The position numbers and the translations under genes are program-made. The notes under the pieces are model-generated. The model saw nothing but the letters and a program-made list of their open reading frames with translations. It was not told where the DNA came from and did no database searches. From Caulochytrium protostelioides (Eukaryota; Chytridiomycota; Caulochytriomycetes; Caulochytriales; Caulochytriaceae), in contig ML014127.1 of NCBI GenBank assembly GCA_003615045.1, positions 124,001-188,000 on the forward strand: a stretch of DNA of 64,000 nucleotides. Direction: 5' to 3'. Shown piece after piece: positions 59,417-64,000 of the stretch (position 1 is its first letter; every line of letters starts with the position of its first letter).

Positions 59417-60760
59417 TTACGTAAAATGCATCATGGCGCTGTTATTGGCTGAATGGCCGATTCCCGAGTCATGCCGCCGTGGCATCGGATCGCCCCGCAT
59501 CCCACCGAGGGGCTCGCCGTCCGAATGATCCGTCACGGGCATCGTCGCTCGCTGCCGCTTCAGCAGCAACGCATGCCGTCTACGGGCGGCCGCGCCGCGA
59601 TCATGACTCGGTCCACCGCTCGACATCGCGCCTGGGGACGACGACGGCAAGGACGATGACGATGACGATACCAAGGGTCCGGAGCCCATGTCCACACTCG
59701 ACCCGTCGCTCATCGGTTGCGTCTGAGATAAGGGGGACATACTTCCTGGCAGCGCGACATCCCGCAAGGCGTCGGGACAAGCGCTAAAGACGTTGAACAG
59801 TCGCTCGAGACCCGGCGAGATTTCGAGCACGCTCGCGAGATTGCCCGCGCGGTAGCAGTAGTTGGGGGCCGACCAGACGGTGCTGACTTGGTCATCGAAG
59901 AGGAGCTGGTAGCCCTCCATGCAGAGCTGATGCGCGCGGCAGAGGTGGCCCAGGCCGTTGGTGTGAAGGAAGTGCTGCGTGACGACGGGCCCGAACAGGT
60001 AGCCGGCGCCGCGAGGCGAGACGGCAAAGTCGGCTAAGGGCATGGGGGGTCCCTTGGCGGCGGAGCCCATAGTCGCCTCGGCCAGCGACGCGTTCTGGGG
60101 CAGGCCGTCCATGCGACCCGAGAGCTTGCCGTCGCCTGTGGCCCAAGGACTGCGCGATGGCAGGCTCGGATCCGACCAGACGAGATCGGCCATGGCGCCT
60201 TCATGCGGGATCTCGCGGAAGCGGTTCAGGACCCGGATCTGGTCAAGCGTGTGGATGCTCGGGCTCAGGCCGCCGTGCAGACAGAGGATGGCCCCGTCTA
60301 TGATGACTGCGAGACCCATGTAGTCAAACATGTCTGTAAAATGCTGCCAGACCTTGGTGCTGCCATATTTGCGCTGGCACTCGGTATAGAATCCATACGT
60401 CTGGGTTACGGCGCGACTCTCGTGATTGCCGCGAACAAGGGTGATCCGGTCCGGCCAGCGCAGCTTCAAGCAGGCCAAGAGGGTGATAGTTTCAACGGAG
60501 TAGTAGCCGCGGTCCACGTAGTCCCCGAGAAACACGTAGTTGGTATTGGGCGCGTAGCCGCCGATCTTGAAGATCTCGAGAACGTCGTAGAACTGGCCGT
60601 GCAGATCGCCCACCACCGTGCAGGGCGTCTGGATGTGACGAACATTGCATTCGGTCACCAGGACTTCCTTGAGCTTGGCGCAGATTTCCCGCACCGTCGC
60701 CTCGGGCAGGATCTCGCGCCGGTAGCATCGTTCAATGTAGTCGTCGAGATCCCACGCCAT
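59417..60760 (-). CDS. PPG1: PPG1-type PP2A-like serine/threonine phosphatase
   Basis: 447 residues. All metallophosphatase motifs are intact: GDLHG (51-55), GDYVDRG (79-85), GNHE (111-114), plus 'SPRGAGYLFG' and 'VWSAPNYCYRAGN'. The N terminus ('LDDYIERCYRREILPEATVR', 'LVTECNVRHIQTPCTVVGDL') is closest to yeast Ppg1 rather than PP2A, PP4 or PP6. Ppg1 works with the Far/STRIPAK-like complex and affects mitophagy and glycogen. Two departures: an insertion of about 45 residues (199-244) just before the 'AVSPRGAGY' loop, and a 110-residue Ser/Arg-rich C-terminal tail that lacks the Asp-Tyr-Phe-Leu ending methylated in PP2A. The start Met is the first in frame and fits the family. Confidence 0.92.
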   Translation of the reverse strand: MAWDLDDYIERCYRREILPEATVREICAKLKEVLVTECNVRHIQTPCTVVGDLHGQFYDVLEIFKIGGYAPNTNYVFLGDYVDRGYYSVETITLLACLKLRWPDRITLVRGNHESRAVTQTYGFYTECQRKYGSTKVWQHFTDMFDYMGLAVIIDGAILCLHGGLSPSIHTLDQIRVLNRFREIPHEGAMADLVWSDPSLPSRSPWATGDGKLSGRMDGLPQNASLAEATMGSAAKGPPMPLADFAVSPRGAGYLFGPVVTQHFLHTNGLGHLCRAHQLCMEGYQLLFDDQVSTVWSAPNYCYRAGNLASVLEISPGLERLFNVFSACPDALRDVALPGSMSPLSQTQPMSDGSSVDMGSGPLVSSSSSSLPSSSPGAMSSGGPSHDRGAAARRRHALLLKRQRATMPVTDHSDGEPLGGMRGDPMPRRHDSGIGHSANNSAMMHFT

Positions 60761-61697
60761 GGGTCGCGTATGATGTCCGAGCAGGATAGGGTAGTGCTGA
60801 ATCCTTTTCGAATGTCGAGCGAAGGATCGGGGACCGGATGACGCTCGTGCTCGGATCGGACGTGGTGGAATGGATCAATCGCCGTGACGTGACGACGACG
60901 CACGCCGCTTGAGTGGGGCCGGCGAGGCGAGACGTCTCGTGGGTGATTAGGATCGCCGTGGGATGGAATAACCACGAGCACAGAGGAACCGATTGCCCGT
61001 GAAAGATACGACGGGTACGATGGATATGATGAATGCGATGAATGCGTGCCGCGATCGACGGAGAGCCATTAAACGAGGAGGGGCACTGGCAACTGAGCAC
61101 CGCACCGTCGGCAAGTCGGCTAGGAGACGGCCCTTCGATGGTCTTTGACGGGGAGGAGGACGATGGTATCGCTCGATGCAAAGGCGAAGGTTTTCAGCGA
61201 CGACGGCCTACGCGCGTGCTCACGAGCGCCTGCCGAGGCCTACGTTGCGAGTCCAGCGTCAGAAGGCGCCCCCGGCGAGCGACCAGGTCGCCACGCCCGT
61301 GCAGAACCCCCGTCCACGTGGCTTGTGTTCGCGCGATCGGCAACCCCACCCAGGATCGTGGTGGACCCGATCGCCACCCTCGACGGTGTGGACCCGACCG
61401 GGACGGGTGCCACCGGCCGGCGAGCCCCTGATGCGCCGAGGGAGCGCTGGGGCCCGTATCCCGCCCGCGCCAAGCCACGTGTCCGGAGGCGGCGGCGGCG
61501 GCGTGAACAAGCGGCGCGCCGGCGCGTGCTGATGCCCGCTCCGCGGGTGTGCGGACCACCACGGCGCGCGCCTTCATGGGCCTCATCCTCGACACCGGCC
61601 ATCCTCGTCGATGAGGCCGCGCGCAACCAAGTGGCGCGTGGCCGTCGGGCAGCCAGGGCCCAGGCTTGCTGGCGTCGAGCGGAAGATCGAGCCCCCG
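60761..61697. other. Intergenic, no convincing gene
   Basis: 940 bp, with compositional overlapping frames on both strands from 61145 to 61827 and no domain in any. It contains the PPG1 promoter and the 3' end of the small membrane protein gene. Confidence 0.45.
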
Positions 61698-61997
61698 TCA
61701 CGGCTGGGCTTGGATGAGCACCAGCGCCGTAAACGTCAGCAGTCCTGTGGCACCCAGCGTCACGCCGAGCAGCGCCGTCGCTGTCGTCACGGTCATGAGA
61801 TAGGCGGGCCAGCGACGCGCCGACCACGGTTCTGGCTGCGGTGCCCCGGCCGCCAGGTCCGCCAGGGCTTGGGCGGCACGCTCGCGGGGGATCGGTGCCG
61901 CCGTGAACGGACCCGCCAGCGTCGCCAGCGTGAACAGGATAAAACCGGCAATCGCCGCGGCCACGATCAAGCGCCCGAGCGTCGCATCGGACAGCAT
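61698..61997 (-). CDS. Small two-span membrane protein, possibly DPM2-like
   Basis: 99 residues from the ATG at 61997 (an in-frame ATG ten codons upstream is also possible). It has two hydrophobic segments: 'LIVAAAIAGFILFTLATLAG' and, after a 35-residue loop, 'YLMTVTTATALLGVTLGATG'. The start 'MLSDATLGRL', the Pro-Phe after the first span and 'RRWPAYL' before the second recall DPM2, the small ER regulatory subunit of dolichol-phosphate mannose synthase, which is usually 70-90 residues. The connecting loop here is longer and Ala-rich. Such short hydrophobic proteins match many families by chance, so the reading frame is moderately supported and the function weakly. If right, it would serve the same glycosylation pathway that feeds GT71-type enzymes. 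Confidence 0.4.
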   Translation of the reverse strand: MLSDATLGRLIVAAAIAGFILFTLATLAGPFTAAPIPRERAAQALADLAAGAPQPEPWSARRWPAYLMTVTTATALLGVTLGATGLLTFTALVLIQAQP

Positions 61998-62027
61998 CGT
62001 GACTGTCGCTACCAACCGTATGTTCAA

Positions 62028-62400
62028 TGGCCGCGATCTACACGATGGCCAGAGCAGATAAAGACGGGAGTGGAAACACGTTGATAGGGCTCGTAGGGCA
62101 TCGACGCGCGCCAGCAGCCCATTCCCATTAGATCGCCCCCCGATACAGCACCATGGTGCAGAGTGGCATCACAGATGATTTTTTTTTTTTTTGGAGGGGC
62201 TTCCGGGAGAGCTATCAGCGGACGGGGGCCGCGCTCCTATCCTTGGCTTTTGCCCTTTCGCCGACGGCCCATGCGCCCAGGCGGATGCTGAGCTGGCCGC
62301 GGATGGTTCCTCACCCGCCCCGTCCTGCCGGTATGGCACAGCGACGTCAGCGAAGTGGCGATCACCATCGGAGATGGACTACGGCGACAGGTTCGTGCCT
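62028..62400. other. Intergenic, with a poly-T run
   Basis: Region between the small membrane protein start and the SNF8 stop, both minus strand. It has T14 at 62179-62192. No gene seen. Confidence 0.5.
62179..62192. repeat. Poly-T homopolymer
   Basis: Fourteen consecutive T on the plus strand (A on the minus strand), downstream of SNF8. Confidence 0.9.
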
Positions 62401-63270
62401 TCATCCTGTTAGCGAGTACATGGCGGCCCAGTAAGAAGGGCGTGACGATTGCAAATCGAGCCAGAGAATCCCGTCGCCGATCAGATGATCGAGGCAGACC
62501 TGGGCGCGGTTTTCGGACCACCGGAAATTGCGGACAACCTCCTCCACGGTGACGCCACGGACCATGCCGTCTCTCTTGGCCGCCACCACTGCCGACGACG
62601 ACGACGACGACGACGATGCTGACGCATCGGGTGGCGACTTCAGCGACGCCATGAAGGTCAGCAGGGCTTGGTCGTCGGTATTGAGCTCGCGGGGCACCGA
62701 CTGGAGCAGCTGGCGCGATCCTAGGGTGATGACGCTCAAGCCGCCGCCCAGCGGCGCGAGGGTCTTGACGGCCTGAATGACATCCGCCACGGTCACCGGC
62801 GTCGGCTCGGGCTTTTCCGACTTGTCAATCGGCTTGTCGCCTGACGCGGCGGCCCGCGCTGCGGGGACGATCGCCCGCTGTTTGTTGATCCAGGCCACCA
62901 CATCGGTCAGATCGATGATCCCGCCGTTCCGGTCGCGCGTCACCAGACAAAGCTCGAGCAGCTGAACGCCCAGCTCATAGTAGAAATCACCCACACCCAG
63001 CCACTCGCTGAAGAACCCTTTCTGGCTCGCGAGCGGATCGATGCCGAGGCTCGCGCACATGTCCGACAAGGAGGCACGGAGTGCGGGATCGCGCAAAATG
63101 GCCTTCCGGTGCGTCCGTGCAAACGCGTCTAACTCGGACCGGAACAAAGCCAGATTCTCGGTCAGCTGCGTCAGCTGTTGCTGCGCGAGCGCTGCGCCGG
63201 CTTTCTGAAATTCCTGACGATCCTTCGCCCGTTGTTGCAAGCCGGCGATACCGGCACGTCGTGGTGGCAT
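62401..63270 (-). CDS. SNF8: ESCRT-II subunit SNF8/VPS22
   Basis: 289 residues, near the usual 230-260. It starts 'MPPRRAGIAGLQQRAKDRQE' and continues 'MCASLGIDPLASQKGFFSEW' and 'LGVGDFYYELGVQLLELCLV', both nearly invariant in VPS22. The two winged-helix domains follow; the second includes 'RNGGIIDLTDVV', 'LAPLGGGLSVITLGSRQLLQ' and 'SVPRELNTDD'. The end, 'HLIGDGILWLDLQ' and a Tyr-Trp, is also typical. VPS22 pairs with VPS36 and two VPS25 copies to form ESCRT-II, which sorts ubiquitinated cargo into endosomal vesicles. Odd: a Ser9 run from a GAC repeat in the linker between the winged-helix domains, and a short tail. Confidence 0.95.
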   Translation of the reverse strand: MPPRRAGIAGLQQRAKDRQEFQKAGAALAQQQLTQLTENLALFRSELDAFARTHRKAILRDPALRASLSDMCASLGIDPLASQKGFFSEWLGVGDFYYELGVQLLELCLVTRDRNGGIIDLTDVVAWINKQRAIVPAARAAASGDKPIDKSEKPEPTPVTVADVIQAVKTLAPLGGGLSVITLGSRQLLQSVPRELNTDDQALLTFMASLKSPPDASASSSSSSSSAVVAAKRDGMVRGVTVEEVVRNFRWSENRAQVCLDHLIGDGILWLDLQSSRPSYWAAMYSLTG

Positions 63271-63443
63271 GGTCGCGTTTTTAAGATCAGGACGCGGGCG
63301 ATGGATCGGTAAGACTGAGGGAAAGCGAGGTCAGCGGGGCTAAAGGAACAACATCACCATGGCGTCCAGCTTGAAATTAGCACTCTACTCGGCCCTAAGT
63401 GACCTTTCGATCGTGGGATAATCTCACACACGTCTGGTGAAGC

Positions 63444-63783
63444 CTATCGATTCGTAGGCCAGGCCAGTGCGAGGAGCCAGACCCGTGCCGGTGTGGCGCT
63501 GTGGCGCTTCTCGGAGCCATGAGGCTGAGTCGGAATAGTGTCATTCTTGGGGCGGCGGCATGTTTTTACGGGTGGGACAGCCATGCGCCTCAGCAACCGG
63601 AAGAACGAAGACCCCGGCGTGGTGTCGTGCAGCTCGTTGCTCTCGCCGAGATGAAACAAGATGCGGTCCGCATGCCGGATGCTGGACAGCCGGTGGGCGA
63701 TCGAGAACGTGCTGTGGCCCTTCGCGGCCTCCGCGAGGATTTGCGAGAGGCGCACCTCGTCCTGGCTCGACAACGCCGAGGTC
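63444..63783 (-). pseudogene. Truncated ABC-transporter nucleotide-binding domain, C-terminal end
   Basis: The minus-strand reading 'TSALSSQDEVRLSQILAEA' then 'GHSTFSIAHRLSSIRHADRI' matches the region just after Walker B and the H-loop (His in 'IAHR') of ABCB-type exporters. An in-frame stop lies two codons upstream of 63783, so Walker A, the signature motif, Walker B and all membrane spans are missing. The D-loop is 'SALS' instead of the usual 'SALD'. After the H-loop the family match fades ('LFHLGESNEL') and about 60 unrelated residues follow. An upstream exon joined at the AG before 63783 is possible, but no ABC sequence is visible up to the window edge; a decayed fragment is more likely. 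Confidence 0.55.
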
Positions 63784-63862
63784 TTGCGTTAAAGAATGGA
63801 AAGCTCCGTGCCCTATAGGGCTCCTCCCTTCATGTTTCATTCACTTATACGATTCCACCCTA

Positions 63863-63997
63863 ATGAGATTTGATCATTTTCCATTCGAACGATACAAGCC
63901 CTGGCAGCGCGTCTTGGTACACCGCATGGAGCCTGGAGTGCCACAACCCGTCTACGTAGGACCCTACCGCATCGTGGGGGGCACACGCATGGGATAA
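63863..63997 (+). mobile_element. Retroelement integrase C-terminal (GPY/F-like) remnant
   Basis: The reading 'YKPWQRVLVHRMEPG' followed by 'PVYVGPYRIVGGTRMG' resembles the C-terminal GPY/F module of Ty3/gypsy-type integrases: a Val-Leu-Val strand, then a Val-Gly-Pro-Tyr-Arg-Ile/Val motif. It stops after about 45 residues, 3 bp from the window edge. No catalytic integrase core, reverse transcriptase or LTR is in view. The assignment rests on a short motif and is tentative. Confidence 0.4.
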
Positions 63998-64000
63998 AAG

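Noticed and set aside
61145-61827. Overlapping frames between PPG1 and the small membrane protein
   Set aside because: Compositional frames on both strands with no domain.
1-64000. tRNA, rRNA, CRISPR array or bacterial-type operon
   Set aside because: I looked for tRNA-like T-loop motifs, long rRNA-like segments and spaced direct repeats; only simple-sequence and mini-satellite repeats were found. A covariance-model scan would be decisive for tRNAs and snoRNAs.

Overview
The window reads as nuclear DNA of an early-diverging, probably zoosporic (chytrid-like) fungus. Intergenic and coding DNA is mostly very GC-rich, long single-exon genes carry Ala/Pro/Gly/Ser-rich insertions, introns are few and use GTAAGT-type donors, and every recognisable protein is eukaryotic (COP9 signalosome, ESCRT-II, nuclear pore, PAN2, spliceosome factors). 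A possible flagellar protein (FSIP1-like) and a dihydropteridine reductase, neither typical of yeasts, fit a flagellated basal fungus; a high-GC chytrid such as Caulochytrium is a guess only. There are no bacterial operons, CRISPR arrays, rRNA genes or tRNA genes that I could recognise.

Layout. 0.8-12.8 kb: a PPR-like mitochondrial protein (-), an FSIP1-like coiled-coil protein (+), QDPR (-), a Spo7-type subunit of the lipin phosphatase complex (+) and a prenylated PRL/PTP4A phosphatase (-). 14.6-26.2 kb: a WRAP53/TCAB1-like WD protein (-) head to head with a two-exon WBP4-like splicing factor (+), the channel nucleoporin Nup58/Nup49 (-), an LMBR1-family membrane protein (+) and a three-exon CSN6 (-). 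27-39.5 kb: a degraded Fanzor/TnpB fragment, an IQ-motif protein (-), PAN2 (+), the ribosome-biogenesis J protein JJJ1/DNAJC21 (-) and a GT71 mannosyltransferase (-). 42.6-53.1 kb: a SulP anion transporter with STAS domain (+), the mRNA export adaptor YRA1/ALYREF with a 2.2-kb first intron (+), and a relatively AT-rich, four-exon SYCP2/Red1-like candidate (-). 53.5-64 kb: a second Fanzor/TnpB relic (-), mitochondrial HTD2 (+), CWF19 (-), the PP2A-like phosphatase PPG1 (-), a small DPM2-like membrane protein (-), SNF8/VPS22 (-), then a truncated ABC-transporter C terminus (-) and a retroelement integrase tail (+) at the window edge.

Many genes serve one theme, the life of an mRNA: splicing (WBP4, CWF19, perhaps WRAP53/Swt21), export (YRA1, Nup58) and deadenylation (PAN2). 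They are nevertheless separate transcription units on both strands. Several pairs are divergent and could share promoters: PPR/FSIP1-like, QDPR/SPO7, WRAP53/WBP4, NUP58/LMBR1, IQ/PAN2 and GT71/SulP.

Most striking: (i) two copies of a Fanzor-type (TnpB-like, RuvC) nuclease, both broken by frameshifts, that match each other closely in DNA and protein; (ii) YRA1, whose first 11 codons lie 2.2 kb upstream of the rest; (iii) the compositionally distinct meiotic-axis candidate; (iv) a pseudogene/retroelement junction at the right edge.
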